In this document: positions 28,417 through 37,843 of the stretch, one piece after another
How positions within the stretch are numbered: the stretch's first letter is position 1
Layout of the letters: each line of letters opens with the position of its first letter
The notes under the pieces: model-generated
What the model saw: only the letters and a program-made list of their open reading frames with translations
Database searches by the model: none
Told to the model about the DNA's origin: nothing
Program-made: the position numbers and the translations under genes
DNA from: JBBATK01 sp044228685
Lineage (GTDB): Bacteria; Bacteroidota; Ignavibacteria; Kapaibacteriales; NICIL-2
Reading direction: 5' to 3'
Assembly (NCBI GenBank): GCA_044228685.1
Contig: JBGAUL010000021.1
Span: 1-64,000, forward strand
DNA: 64,000 bases

Positions 28417-28456
28417 AAAAAACAACAGCCCGTGAAGACTCACGAGCTCTTGTTGT
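28417..28456 (-). terminator. Terminator after nuoI
   Basis: On the minus strand a 14-base stem with one mismatch and a 4-base GTCT loop is followed by six Ts. It lies directly after the nuoI stop and should end the nuoG-H-I transcript before the LytR_C gene. Confidence 0.88.
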
Positions 28457-28473
28457 GATGCATCGTATTCTTC

Positions 28474-28974
28474 TCAACGGTACTGGCGTAAGAATTCCAG
28501 TCGCTCCTGTAATCGGGCAACCGGAACAAGCAATTTCGACTTATCAAAAATTGCTTCTTCTTGCGTATGGAAAACGATATCGTAGTCTTTGCTCATGACG
28601 ATTGCTTCTTCAGGACAAACCTCTTCGCAATAGCCACAGTAAATACAACGAAGCATATTGATTTCGAAAAGCTCCGGGAAGCGCTCTTTATCGCGCTCTG
28701 TTGTCTCAGCTGCTTGCACTTCGATTGCCAGAGCCGGACATACCCGTGAGCATAAACCACAAGCAACGCAACGTTCGCCTTCGCTCTCTTGAACGAGAAC
28801 CGGACGTCCACGATAACTACCTGTCGGTTCCCAACGAACTTCAGGATATTGTCGCGTCATGTTCGGCTTGAACATCGTCACGAAAGTCGCCGCTAAGCCT
28901 TTTGCAATCTCAGGAAGATAGAGCTTCTCCCAAAAGTTCATGCGCTGAGCGCGTGTGTTTGTCGTTACATTCAT
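28474..28974 (-). CDS. nuoI: NADH-quinone oxidoreductase subunit I
   Basis: The 166-residue protein has two 4Fe-4S ferredoxin motifs, C-V-A-C-G-L-C-S-R-V-C-P and C-I-Y-C-G-Y-C-E-E-V-C-P, spaced as in NuoI, which carries clusters N6a and N6b in the peripheral arm of complex I. It lies 20 bases after nuoH on the same strand and is followed by a strong terminator. Confidence 0.96.
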   Translation of the reverse strand: MNVTTNTRAQRMNFWEKLYLPEIAKGLAATFVTMFKPNMTRQYPEVRWEPTGSYRGRPVLVQESEGERCVACGLCSRVCPALAIEVQAAETTERDKERFPELFEINMLRCIYCGYCEEVCPEEAIVMSKDYDIVFHTQEEAIFDKSKLLVPVARLQERLEFLRQYR

Positions 28975-28993
28975 AGTTCAATAATCGATAGCG

Positions 28994-30082
28994 TCAGATA
29001 ATTCCGCAACTCTTGAGAACAGATAATATCCCACCGGTAAGAATGATGTTTGCCAATGATACCGGAAGCATGACTTTCCATCCGAGGTTCATGAGCTGAT
29101 CGTAGCGGAAACGTGGCAACGTCCAGCGAACCCAGATGAAGAAGAACAAGAGCGCCCCAACTTTGGCCGCAAATGTTCCGAATTGAACCAGCGCCAAAAG
29201 AACCGAGCCGTCTTGAATACCTAACAATTCCTTCGCAAATGGCGCATCATAACCACCGAGAAAGAGCGTGGTCAAGACTGCCGACGAGGTAACAATATTC
29301 GCATACTCAGCCAAATAGAACAATCCGAACTTCATTCCTGAATACTCAGTGTGGTATCCACCAACCAATTCAGGTTCCGCTTCAGGCAAGTCGAATGGTG
29401 CGCGATTGGTTTCAGCAAAGGAGGCAACCAGAAAAATGATAAATCCAAGCGGCTGGAAGAAGATGTTCCACTTTCCATTTGCTTGGGAGCTGACAATGGT
29501 ATTCAAATCAAGCGAGCCGGCAAACATCAAAACACCGATCAGAGCTAATCCCATGGACAATTCATAGGAAATCATCTGAGCAGATGAGCGAAGTCCACCC
29601 ATCAATGAGTATTTGTTGTTTGACGACCATCCGGCCAGCGTCACTCCATAAACAGCGAGTGATGTGAGAGCCAGGATGATGAGAATTCCAACATTGACAT
29701 TCGGTGCAATTGCGATGAAGTACTTCACGCCTGCTGAATCGGTGATATAACCGGCAGGGGTGATAACACAGAACAAAGCCACCGCTATTGCAATCGAAAT
29801 CAGCGGAGCAAGACGATGGAAAAAAGCATCAGCTTTGTCCGGAACAATATCTTCTTTGGTGTAGAGCTTTAATACGTCTGCAAGTGACTGCAACAATCCC
29901 AAAGGTCCAACGCGATTCGGACCGACGCGATACTGCATAAAGGCCGACACCTTACGCTCAGCATACACGAGAAAGGCCGCGATACCCAAGACGAGATTCA
30001 AAACAATCACTGCCTTGAGCGTGGCAAAGAGCGCCGGACTTTGAAGAATGTATTCCCCTACTGACTTCAATGTATCCATCAT
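28994..30082 (-). CDS. nuoH: NADH-quinone oxidoreductase subunit H
   Basis: The ATG at 30082 (a second ATG follows directly) gives about 362 residues with roughly eight membrane helices. Conserved NuoH segments are visible: Y-A-E-R-K-V-S-A-F-M-Q, R-V-G-P-N-R-V-G-P, and A-E-T-N-R-A-P-F-D-L-P-E-A-E-P-E-L-V-G-G-Y-related residues that line the quinone chamber. It connects the peripheral and membrane arms of complex I. Between nuoG and nuoI. Confidence 0.96.
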   Translation of the reverse strand: MMDTLKSVGEYILQSPALFATLKAVIVLNLVLGIAAFLVYAERKVSAFMQYRVGPNRVGPLGLLQSLADVLKLYTKEDIVPDKADAFFHRLAPLISIAIAVALFCVITPAGYITDSAGVKYFIAIAPNVNVGILIILALTSLAVYGVTLAGWSSNNKYSLMGGLRSSAQMISYELSMGLALIGVLMFAGSLDLNTIVSSQANGKWNIFFQPLGFIIFLVASFAETNRAPFDLPEAEPELVGGYHTEYSGMKFGLFYLAEYANIVTSSAVLTTLFLGGYDAPFAKELLGIQDGSVLLALVQFGTFAAKVGALLFFFIWVRWTLPRFRYDQLMNLGWKVMLPVSLANIILTGGILSVLKSCGII

Positions 30083-30178
30083 AATTCTTGAGAGCAAAGT
30101 GCACTGCGTTGTGTTCGAAGCAATTACTTATCGACCGTCGCTAACCTTCACTGACCGAAAATCTCTTTCAACTAACTC

Positions 30179-31930
30179 TTAGTTTGGTTTCATATCATGT
30201 GATTCATAGATCACAACCGGAGCTTCCGCTTCATGAGCAGCTCCAAGTTTGATACCATGACGTGCATCGAGCGAACGATAATCCATACCGGCAAAACCGC
30301 TATGTTTCGTTTGCATTTCTCTGAAGACATCTTCGCTTGAGCTCCATGACCACTCGTGTCCGAGCTCACGTGCAATGCCTTGTGCAATAGTCCAATATTG
30401 ACGGCAGTCGCGACGCTCACCTTGGTTCCAACGATCGTTCGCCGCACCAAAGCGATCCAAACGACTCATCTTCATTCCCATGATGCGTAAGTTCTCAGTA
30501 CTGATAACTGCCGGGGTATAATGCTGAACGCGTTTGGTGTGCGAGGTCACCGTTCCTTCAGCCTCTGCATAGCTTGCAGCCGCAAGAACAACATGAGCTT
30601 GTGAAGCAATCTCACCGGCATTCGTACCAGCATACACGCGATGCTTTGCGTTCTGCATTGCAGATCTCAGTTCTGCTGATGCTGTTGCACCATCATCACC
30701 AAAATTGAGCAGCAAATCTGTCGAAGCAATCTGCTGAGCTAACGCCGCATCTTGCAAACCACGAATTCCCATGGCTTCGAATCCTTGCGAATTCGCGACG
30801 CGATCAGCAACGCGAAGGAAATCATCACCAAAAGCAGCATCGTTGTGTACTCTGTACACCACACTCACCTTTGCCTTGAGTCCGGCTGCCAACTTCGTTG
30901 CCGCAAATGCATCTTCATTTGATGCCGACGATCCAAGAAGAATTGTGATCGAGGATGCGGAATTGAGTTGGTTAGCAACTGCCTTCAAAGAATCTTTCCA
31001 TGAAGCGCTTGCTTGGCTGCCGTTCTTGTTGATCGAGGCACCGCTAAGACGATTTTCGTTGACCCATTTGAATTGGCTGAGACGACCTTCATCGCACATC
31101 CAATATTGATTCACGTATGGATTTGAACGTGGCTCAAGACGAAGAATGGTGTTGTTGCGAACGCCCACTTGAATGTTGCATCCGCGTGCACAGCCGTGGC
31201 AGATAGACTCGTTGAAACTCATGTCCCATACACGAGCCTTAAAGCGGAAGTCGATACTGGTCAAAGCTCCTACAGGACACAACTCAATCACATTCATCGA
31301 ATATGGTGAGTCGAATTGCGTGCCTTCGAATGTTTCAATAGTAACATGGTCGCCGCGCTGCACGAAGCTCAAGACCGGCTGATGTGCGATCTCGGTTGCA
31401 TAACGAATGCAGCGTGAACATGAAATGCAGCGCTCTCCGTCGAACATGACGTTTGGTCCCCACTGAACTCTCTTGTCCTTGTGGTTCTTCTCGTCAACAA
31501 AACGGCTCTCGCCCTTGGAATACTTAAACGCATACTCTTGCAGTTTGCATTGTCCGGCTTCATCGCAAATCGGACAATCCAAAGGGTGATTAACCAAGAG
31601 GAATTCCATCACGGCGTTTGAAGCCTTGTGCGACTTGTCGTCGCGGGTGCTGACAATCATGCCTTCCGAGACCGGGGTCGCGCAGGCAATCTGCAGTTTG
31701 GGCATCCAAGCAACAACCGGGTTTCCGTCGGCATCGCGTTCAACCTGACCGTCAGCAGCCTTTTTAGGCGAACCAACGTTCACTAAACACATACGACAGT
31801 TTCCGGCTACACTTAAGGATGGATGCCAGCAGAAATGCGGAATCGTGATTCCGTTGTCATTTGCGGCTTCAATAATGGTCTTTCCGGGCTGGGTTTCGAT
31901 TGTACGACCGTCAATGGTCAAAACGGGCAT
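30179..31930 (-). CDS. nuoG: NADH-quinone oxidoreductase subunit G
   Basis: The ATG at 31930 gives 583 residues and starts directly at the 2Fe-2S domain (P-V-L-T-I-D-G-R). Cluster ligands are visible: C-W-H-P...C-R-M-C for N1b, a C-P-I-C-D-E-A-G-Q-C-K-L-Q-E-Y segment, a C-I-S-C-S-R-C-I-R cluster and the C-H-G-C-A-R-G-C-N-I-Q cluster of the molybdopterin-like domain. The C-terminal part is shorter than in E. coli NuoG. It leads a nuoG-H-I cluster; the other complex I genes are not in the window. Confidence 0.94.
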   Translation of the reverse strand: MPVLTIDGRTIETQPGKTIIEAANDNGITIPHFCWHPSLSVAGNCRMCLVNVGSPKKAADGQVERDADGNPVVAWMPKLQIACATPVSEGMIVSTRDDKSHKASNAVMEFLLVNHPLDCPICDEAGQCKLQEYAFKYSKGESRFVDEKNHKDKRVQWGPNVMFDGERCISCSRCIRYATEIAHQPVLSFVQRGDHVTIETFEGTQFDSPYSMNVIELCPVGALTSIDFRFKARVWDMSFNESICHGCARGCNIQVGVRNNTILRLEPRSNPYVNQYWMCDEGRLSQFKWVNENRLSGASINKNGSQASASWKDSLKAVANQLNSASSITILLGSSASNEDAFAATKLAAGLKAKVSVVYRVHNDAAFGDDFLRVADRVANSQGFEAMGIRGLQDAALAQQIASTDLLLNFGDDGATASAELRSAMQNAKHRVYAGTNAGEIASQAHVVLAAASYAEAEGTVTSHTKRVQHYTPAVISTENLRIMGMKMSRLDRFGAANDRWNQGERRDCRQYWTIAQGIARELGHEWSWSSSEDVFREMQTKHSGFAGMDYRSLDARHGIKLGAAHEAEAPVVIYESHDMKPN

Positions 31931-32277
31931 GTGTACGACTCCAAAGCGTGAACGAAGAGCGTCGCCTGCTGCTGTTTGAGCGACACTATTAGCAAGCACG
32001 AAAATAGTGGTTGAAGGTGAATTGAGGAATGAAAAATCGGCATTATTGTGGCTCGGATGAAGATTATTGACCATTGTGGAAAAGTGCTTTCCCTGCACTT
32101 CTGCCTGCTGTTTTCATTCACGGTCTCCAAGCAAACCAAGCACAGGACTCTCCTTCGAAGCCGTACTACCGCTCTGCTTCGTTCGGATACTCGTTTCTGC
32201 ATCATCAAAATTCTTCACGTCAATTTCTTCAATCTCGATCATACACGTATTTTTGGACTATTACGTCCTATTTGTAA
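31931..32277. other. Divergent intergenic region upstream of nuoG
   Basis: About 350 bases between the nuoG start and a plus-strand small gene; should hold promoters for both. Short open frames here show no family-like features. I see no riboswitch or repeat. Confidence 0.5.
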
Positions 32278-32652
32278 ATGCTCAAAATTGTCGCCATACT
32301 GAACCTTTGCATCCATCTCTGCATTGCCAGCGATGCCTATCAATTGTGCAAACTCCCAAAGCTTGTGGCGCATTATCAGGCGCATTTGAGCACGCATCCT
32401 CGATCGACACTCTTGAGCTTTTTGCAGGATCATTACGTGTCTAAGAGTGATGCATCAAGCAAAGCGGGTCATGAGCAGCTACCATTTATCGATGATGATT
32501 GCGATGCAGTCATTGACCTTCTGACCACCGCTGTACTCTGTGTGCCTCCTCAAACAGAACTTTGCCCGCAAACAACTCAGGTACTAGTCTTTTGGCATCA
32601 AGCCTGTCCCACCGGCATAAAACCCTCTGTCTTCGAACCCCCTCGAGCATAA
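32278..32652 (+). CDS. Conserved hypothetical protein, Bacteroidota-type
   Basis: The 124-residue protein begins with a short hydrophobic segment followed by an L-P-K-L-V-A-H-Y-Q-A-H motif, a F-L-Q-D-H-Y segment and a Q-L-P-F-I-D-D motif, ending with F-E-P-P. This pattern resembles a family of small proteins of unknown function I recall from Bacteroidota. Several cysteines could bind metal; no function is assigned. Confidence 0.65.
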   Translation: MLKIVAILNLCIHLCIASDAYQLCKLPKLVAHYQAHLSTHPRSTLLSFLQDHYVSKSDASSKAGHEQLPFIDDDCDAVIDLLTTAVLCVPPQTELCPQTTQVLVFWHQACPTGIKPSVFEPPRA

Positions 32653-32809
32653 TCTGCTGTTTAGCCGACCCAATCAAAACATTGCGACTAGCCTTCCTGG
32701 CTATTCACTGAAGCGTGCATTTCGTGCAGCCGCTCGCTGTATTGGAATCGAGCCTGCGATAGTGCACCTGTCTCTCGGAAACCACAATTATGTATCACGT
32801 AAAAATTGA
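32630..32809 (+). pseudogene. Possible tyrosine-recombinase remnant
   Basis: One frame open from about 32621 to a stop at 32807 reads like the C-terminal part of an XerC/XerD-type integrase: a segment L-K-R-A-F-R-A-A-A-R-C-I-G-I-E-P then V-H-L-S-L-G-N-H-N-Y where active integrases have an H-x-L-R-H box. No start codon and no catalytic box are intact. It may be a decayed integrase or coincidence. Confidence 0.25.
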
Positions 32810-32814
32810 AAACA

Positions 32815-33432
32815 ATGAACTTCACCCACATTCATTTGCTGCTTAATCACGCTCCCATCATCGGAATCATGGGCGCTTTTGTACTCTGTATTTGGCTCAT
32901 CTTCAAACCCAACATGAGCTTATGGAGATTGAGTTTGATTGTCACTGTTGCTTGCGGACTCCTCTTGCTACCCGTCTTCTTTACAGGAGAACCTGCCGAA
33001 GACACCGTCGAGTCAATCGTCGGAGTTCAAGAGTCCATGATCGAAAGTCACGAAGACTCAGCCAAGCTGAGCCTGATACTCGTTCTCGCGAGTGCAGTTG
33101 TTGCGGTATTTTTTCTCATTCGAACGAAGATGTCGCAAGAGCTGAAGCGACTGGATCTTGTTATCGTAACGTTAGTACTGTTTACGTCAAGCGCCTCGCT
33201 TTCATGGACGGGATATCTCGGCGGACAAATTCGTCACACTGAAATCTCATCAGTAGCCGCACAACAAGGTGGCGCATCGGAAGGCACCGAGAAGGATGAT
33301 GACGATGCCCCGGCAGCTAATCCGGCAACAAATGCTCAAGCGACTAAGGACAGCACGACAGCCGGTGCAAGCGCAACTGTTGGTGCCGCACAGGCAAAGC
33401 CAGCTCCAAAGGCAAAGGACGACGACGACTAA
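32815..33432 (+). CDS. DUF2231-like membrane protein
   Basis: The ATG at 32815 gives 205 residues with four predicted membrane helices: H-L-L-L-N-H-A-P-I-I-G at the first, then L-S-L-I-V-T-V-A-C, L-S-L-I-L-V-L-A-S and L-D-L-V-I-V-T. This resembles DUF2231-type membrane proteins, some of which are proposed to handle heme or electrons (weak family knowledge). The C-terminus is a low-complexity alanine/lysine tail ending in four aspartates. A good terminator follows. Confidence 0.7.
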   Translation: MNFTHIHLLLNHAPIIGIMGAFVLCIWLIFKPNMSLWRLSLIVTVACGLLLLPVFFTGEPAEDTVESIVGVQESMIESHEDSAKLSLILVLASAVVAVFFLIRTKMSQELKRLDLVIVTLVLFTSSASLSWTGYLGGQIRHTEISSVAAQQGGASEGTEKDDDDAPAANPATNAQATKDSTTAGASATVGAAQAKPAPKAKDDDD

Positions 33433-33461
33433 GTCCTTTGTGGTCACCTTAGCAAGTATCG

Positions 33462-33498
33462 AAGCCCGATTGAGTGTTTTCTCATTCGGGCTTTTTGT
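33462..33498 (+). terminator. Terminator after the DUF2231-like gene
   Basis: A GC-rich stem (AAGCCCGA-TTGAG pairing with CTCA-TTCGGGCTT, one mismatch) is followed by five Ts. It separates the membrane protein from the acyl-CoA ligase. Confidence 0.88.
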
Positions 33499-33578
33499 TG
33501 TTAGTGCGGCTTGACAGACGACACTCGTCCAAAACTGAAGTGCGATGTATTTTGCCTTTCTAACACTTGTAGAAGCAC

Positions 33579-35231
33579 ATGTCAGATCTCGCTCAGCGTA
33601 TTCGTTCTGCCCAGTCTGTTTCCGGATCAACCGCCGGCGCATCGCAATTCAAAAACAGCTCTATGCTCGCGGCTTTGCTGCGTCAGTGGAGTGAACGCAA
33701 GGAGCAGACTTTCATGATCTACTACGCCGAACAGGGTCAGCGCGAGGAGATTAGTTACGACACATTCGTTCGTCGTGTACTCTGCACCGCAAACTATCTT
33801 CACTCAAAAGGCATTAGCACAGGTTCACGATTTGTAACCGCTGCCTATAACCATCCGGATACTATCGTTCAGTACTTCGCTGCTTGGGCTCTTGGCGCAT
33901 GTGTTGTTCCGCTCAACATGAGTGAGGATGATGATCGTTTGAACTACATCATGGGAAATTGTGGTGCAAGGTTGGTTTTGGTTCGCGAGGATTACAGAGA
34001 TCGCATTCAATCTCTTACCAAAGACATCGCAATCGAGTGCATCTGTGTTGATGCAGATTATCACGCCGCAGTTGCCGCCTCTACTCCCTATGACGCAGAG
34101 CCACAGGATAGTTTGGATGCCGAGTGTTTGATTGTCTACACAAGCGGCACCACCGGACATCCCAAAGGCGTGGTGCTTGTGCAACGAAATCTCATGGCTG
34201 ATGGCGAGGGCATCGCTTACTGGCACTCAATCGATGAAACGCAAAGGATGATGTGCGTGCTCCCTATTCATCATGTGAACGGGACAATCGTTACGCACGT
34301 CACTCCCTTTCTCGCCGGCGCGTCGGTTGTACTTAATCGAAAATTTCAAACCGATACCTTCTTCGAACGCATTCGGTCAGAGAAGGTCAACATCGTCAGT
34401 GTTGTTCCAACTCTCCTCGCCTTTTTGCTTGAAGCAAATGCAAATGCTGAAGGAGTGCGAGAGGCAGGATTACGTCATATCATATGCGGCGCCGGACCCT
34501 TAACCTGCGAACTAGCTCGACGCTTTGAAGATCACTATGCAATTCGCATTCTTCATGGATATGGATTGTCGGAAACGACCTGCTATTCCTGTTTTCTTGA
34601 GTGCGATCTCAGCGACGACGAACACCGCTATTGGATGCATCATTTCGGCTTTCCTTCGATTGGCACTCCGATTCGTGAAAATGAGATGGCCATACACGAT
34701 CCTGAAGGACGTGAGCTGGGCGAAAACGAGCGAGGCGAAATCGTCATTCGCGGCTGGAACGTGATGAAAGAATATTACCAAAACACAGAAGCCAACGACA
34801 AGACCTTTGCCTTTGGATGGTTTCGCAGTGGCGATGAAGGCTTTCGTGTACGCTCGCCAAAGGGCAAGGATTACTACTTCATCACAGGTCGTTTGAAGGA
34901 GTTGATAATTCGCGGTGGCGTCAATCTTGCACCTCTTGAAATCGACGAAGTCATTAACCGTGCTCCGGGAGTGAAGGCCGGCATTAGCGTTGGATTTGAA
35001 AACGATATGTACGGCGAGGAAGTTGGTGCATTGGTCATCGCGCACGATGGCGCGAATGTCGATAGCATCCTTGAATTCTGTCAGAAGGAACTTCCCTTTT
35101 CGAAAGCACCAAAAGTCGTACTCTTTGCCGACGCACTTCCTGTTACCTCAACAGGAAAATACCAGCGATCAAAGGTCAAGCACCTTTTTACTGAGTGGAA
35201 GGCAACACAATTCAGAGCAAAACACAAGTGA
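33579..35231 (+). CDS. Acyl-CoA ligase / AMP-dependent synthetase
   Basis: The 550-residue ANL-superfamily enzyme has the AMP-binding P-loop at about residues 185-198 (Y-T-S-G-T-T-G-H-P-K-G) and the G-Y-G-L-S-E-T-T motif near 330. The hinge and C-terminal motif G-R-L-K-E-L-I-I-R-G-G-V-N-L-A-P-L-E-I-D-E lies near 430, and the catalytic lysine region S-T-G-K-Y-Q-R near 530. It is predicted to make an acyl-adenylate and then a CoA thioester; the substrate cannot be read. It resembles fatty-acyl or carnitine/crotonobetaine-type ligases. Confidence 0.9.
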   Translation: MSDLAQRIRSAQSVSGSTAGASQFKNSSMLAALLRQWSERKEQTFMIYYAEQGQREEISYDTFVRRVLCTANYLHSKGISTGSRFVTAAYNHPDTIVQYFAAWALGACVVPLNMSEDDDRLNYIMGNCGARLVLVREDYRDRIQSLTKDIAIECICVDADYHAAVAASTPYDAEPQDSLDAECLIVYTSGTTGHPKGVVLVQRNLMADGEGIAYWHSIDETQRMMCVLPIHHVNGTIVTHVTPFLAGASVVLNRKFQTDTFFERIRSEKVNIVSVVPTLLAFLLEANANAEGVREAGLRHIICGAGPLTCELARRFEDHYAIRILHGYGLSETTCYSCFLECDLSDDEHRYWMHHFGFPSIGTPIRENEMAIHDPEGRELGENERGEIVIRGWNVMKEYYQNTEANDKTFAFGWFRSGDEGFRVRSPKGKDYYFITGRLKELIIRGGVNLAPLEIDEVINRAPGVKAGISVGFENDMYGEEVGALVIAHDGANVDSILEFCQKELPFSKAPKVVLFADALPVTSTGKYQRSKVKHLFTEWKATQFRAKHK

Positions 35232-35286
35232 TTGTGTTGTGAGAATTGATTGCAGACTGACGGAATGAGTTATGCCTCAGATTTGA

Positions 35287-36783
35287 CTACTCGTCATCAT
35301 CAGCCGGACCACCCTTGAAGATGGATCCAACCATGTCTTTGTACGCAACCACTCCTTCGATTTCATCCTTTGCAATCTTGGAATGTTGGTGCAACGCATC
35401 AAGCACAAACTCCATAGCAGAAGCCATTTCTTGTGGTTGAGCAGGATGGACGTTCATGTGCTTTTGCACGAGGTCGCGAAGTGTCGGGACTTTGTCTAGT
35501 TCGGCCAGATAGTCATCATGCGACATCATATCACTCAAGGTAATTGAGTTGCCTTGAGCAAAGTACTGCACTATACCCGCATACTCATCACGAACCGTCT
35601 CCTGAGCCTTGCGCTTACGTGGCTGAAGCGGATCACGGAAGTAGAGCTTGAAGACTTCACGAAGTCCACGTCCAATCAATGCCTTAGCAATCGTGCTCGC
35701 ACCTTCCTGCTCTCCTTCGAACACTAGCTCAACCTTACCTGTTATACCGGCTAGCGCTTGATGAAAGTCAATAACGCGAGGCACAACTGTCTTTTCACTT
35801 GTGAGCAGCGCACGTCGTTCAGCGTTGGAGACAACAGACTCCAAAACCGATATCGTCATACGAGCGGACACTCCCGACGACTGATCAACAAACTCGCTTG
35901 TGCGTGCACACATTGCCGTTGCTTCGACGATCTGCTTGATGAATTTTGGAATCACAATCGGCAATTCAGTTCCGCGACTAGTCCAGGCATTTTGATCCAT
36001 GATGCTGATTCCATCATCCATACTGCGCGGATAGTGGGTCAAAATCTGTGCATCAATGCGATCCTTCAACGGCGTGATGATACTTCCGCGATTCGTGTAG
36101 TCTTCCGGATTCGCCGTAAACACAATGCACATCTCCAGCGGCATACGAATATTAAATCCGCGGATCTGCACATCGCGTTCTTGCAGAATATTGAACAGCG
36201 CAACTTGGATACGTGGCTGTAAGTCGGGCAACTCGTTGATCACGAAGATGCCGCGGTTGGTGCGAGGGATAATGCCGTAGTGAATTGCGCCTTCGTGCGA
36301 ATAGGACAAACGTTGAGTCGCAGCTTTGATCGGATCTATATCACCTATCAAGTCAGCTACCGACACATCCGGCGTCGCCAACTTCTCGCCGTAGCGTTCA
36401 CTTCGATGTATCCACTCAATCGGTGTTTCATCCTGAGCATCCGCAACTAATTGTCGGGCATGATGAGAAATCGGATGGAATGGCGAGTCGTTGATTTCGG
36501 ATCCGCGAACGATCGGCGTAAACTCATCGAGAAAATTGACCAGTAATCGCGCGATACGAGTTTTGGCCTGACCGCGAAGTCCTAAGAGCAGCATGTCGTG
36601 ACGTGCTAAAATCGCATTAACGATTTGCGGCACAACAGTATCATCGAATCCAATGATGCCGGGAAAAAGCGTTTCGTGCGCGCGGATTTTGCGAATGACG
36701 TTGTGACGCATTTCGTCCTTGGGTGACAAAATCTGGTAGCCCGATCTCTTCAATTCACCGAGAGTAGTAGATGATGGTTTCAT
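35287..36783 (-). CDS. MoxR-like / ChlI-type AAA+ ATPase
   Basis: The 498-residue protein has an AAA+ module: a P-loop G-L-R-G-Q-A-K-T near residue 70 (alanine in place of the usual last glycine), a Walker B region (I-F-V-I-N-E-L-P-D-L) near 185 and sensor/arginine segments (F-T-A-N-P-E-D-Y). It resembles magnesium-chelatase-I-like MoxR ATPases, which work with VWA proteins to remodel or activate targets. No VWA gene is adjacent. It precedes murB on the opposite end, transcribed in the same direction. Confidence 0.85.
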   Translation of the reverse strand: MKPSSTTLGELKRSGYQILSPKDEMRHNVIRKIRAHETLFPGIIGFDDTVVPQIVNAILARHDMLLLGLRGQAKTRIARLLVNFLDEFTPIVRGSEINDSPFHPISHHARQLVADAQDETPIEWIHRSERYGEKLATPDVSVADLIGDIDPIKAATQRLSYSHEGAIHYGIIPRTNRGIFVINELPDLQPRIQVALFNILQERDVQIRGFNIRMPLEMCIVFTANPEDYTNRGSIITPLKDRIDAQILTHYPRSMDDGISIMDQNAWTSRGTELPIVIPKFIKQIVEATAMCARTSEFVDQSSGVSARMTISVLESVVSNAERRALLTSEKTVVPRVIDFHQALAGITGKVELVFEGEQEGASTIAKALIGRGLREVFKLYFRDPLQPRKRKAQETVRDEYAGIVQYFAQGNSITLSDMMSHDDYLAELDKVPTLRDLVQKHMNVHPAQPQEMASAMEFVLDALHQHSKIAKDEIEGVVAYKDMVGSIFKGGPADDDE

Positions 36784-36817
36784 GGCTGTTTACAAAGTGA
36801 AAGTGAAGGAGATCAGC

Positions 36818-37840
36818 TTAACGAATAACGTTGACTTCTATTTCCAAGGAAACACCAAAGCGTTCCCGAACTGAATCTTGAATGTTGCCGGCAAGCGCGT
36901 AGAGTTCAGCTCCACTCGCCAGTTGATAATTCACCAAAACAAGTGCGTGTTTCTCGTACACACCGGCGTCGCCTTTGCGATAACCTTTCCAGCCGCAAGA
37001 ATCAATGAGCCAGGCAGCCGACAGTTTTTTCACTGATGGATTGTCAGTGTCGAAGAGCGGCATCGTAGGAAACTGCTCTCGCAACGACTCTGCTTTCGCG
37101 CTCTCAACATAGGGATTCTTGAAGAACGAACCTGCATTCGGAAGAACATGCGGATCCGGCAACTTTCGTTGACGAACTCGTATAACGGCATTGAATACGT
37201 CTGAGAGCGTCGCATCAGTCACGCCGCGAGCACGAAGTTCTTCAGCCAGATCGCGATAGGACGTGTCGACTGCGCCCAGCTTCTTGAGTCGAAGTTCAAC
37301 CGCACTAATGCATGCTTTGCCGCGCAATTCTCGTTTGAAAATTGAATCGCGATAGCCAAACTGACATTGCGCAGATGTTAGATACTGCGGACTGTCATGA
37401 CTCTCATCAACATACCAAACACGTTCCACCACGTCCGATAACTCAATTCCGTAGGCACCAATATTCTGAATCGGAGCTGCTCCCACAGAGCCCGGAATTA
37501 ACGCGAGATTTTCTATACCGTGAAATCCTTGCGACACGCACCATTCAACGCATGAATGCCAATTCTCACCTGCAGCCAAGCGAACGAGAACGGTGTCGGT
37601 GTTTTCATCGATGCATTCACGTCCTTGAAGAGCGACATGAACGACGCGTGAGATCGTCGGTTCAACCAACAAGACATTAGAACCGCCACCAAGTATGAGC
37701 TTATCACGATTTGCGAATTGAGGATTTTCTCGGAGAGCGAAGAGGTCGTCAAGCGATTGACATTCTGCAAAGAGCTCAGCCTGTGCATCAATGCCAAAGC
37801 TATTGTGGTGTCGAAGAGAATGGTGTTCGAATATCTGCAC
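36818..37840 (-). CDS. murB: UDP-N-acetylenolpyruvoylglucosamine reductase
   Basis: The 340-residue FAD enzyme has L-G-G-G-S-N-V-L-L near residue 50, I-P-G-S-V-G-A-A-P-I-Q-N-I-G-A-Y-G near 115, Y-R-D-S-I-F-K near 165, and a N-A-G-S-F-F-K-N-P motif near 240 with the proton-donating serine. It makes UDP-MurNAc for peptidoglycan. The start is a GTG, 3 bases after the stop of the site-2 protease gene. Confidence 0.95.
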   Translation of the reverse strand: MQIFEHHSLRHHNSFGIDAQAELFAECQSLDDLFALRENPQFANRDKLILGGGSNVLLVEPTISRVVHVALQGRECIDENTDTVLVRLAAGENWHSCVEWCVSQGFHGIENLALIPGSVGAAPIQNIGAYGIELSDVVERVWYVDESHDSPQYLTSAQCQFGYRDSIFKRELRGKACISAVELRLKKLGAVDTSYRDLAEELRARGVTDATLSDVFNAVIRVRQRKLPDPHVLPNAGSFFKNPYVESAKAESLREQFPTMPLFDTDNPSVKKLSAAWLIDSCGWKGYRKGDAGVYEKHALVLVNYQLASGAELYALAGNIQDSVRERFGVSLEIEVNVIR

Positions 37841-37843
37841 TGT

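Noticed and set aside
35758..36222. Plus-strand open frame of 154 codons
   Set aside because: Antisense to the MoxR-like ATPase core; a shadow of that gene.
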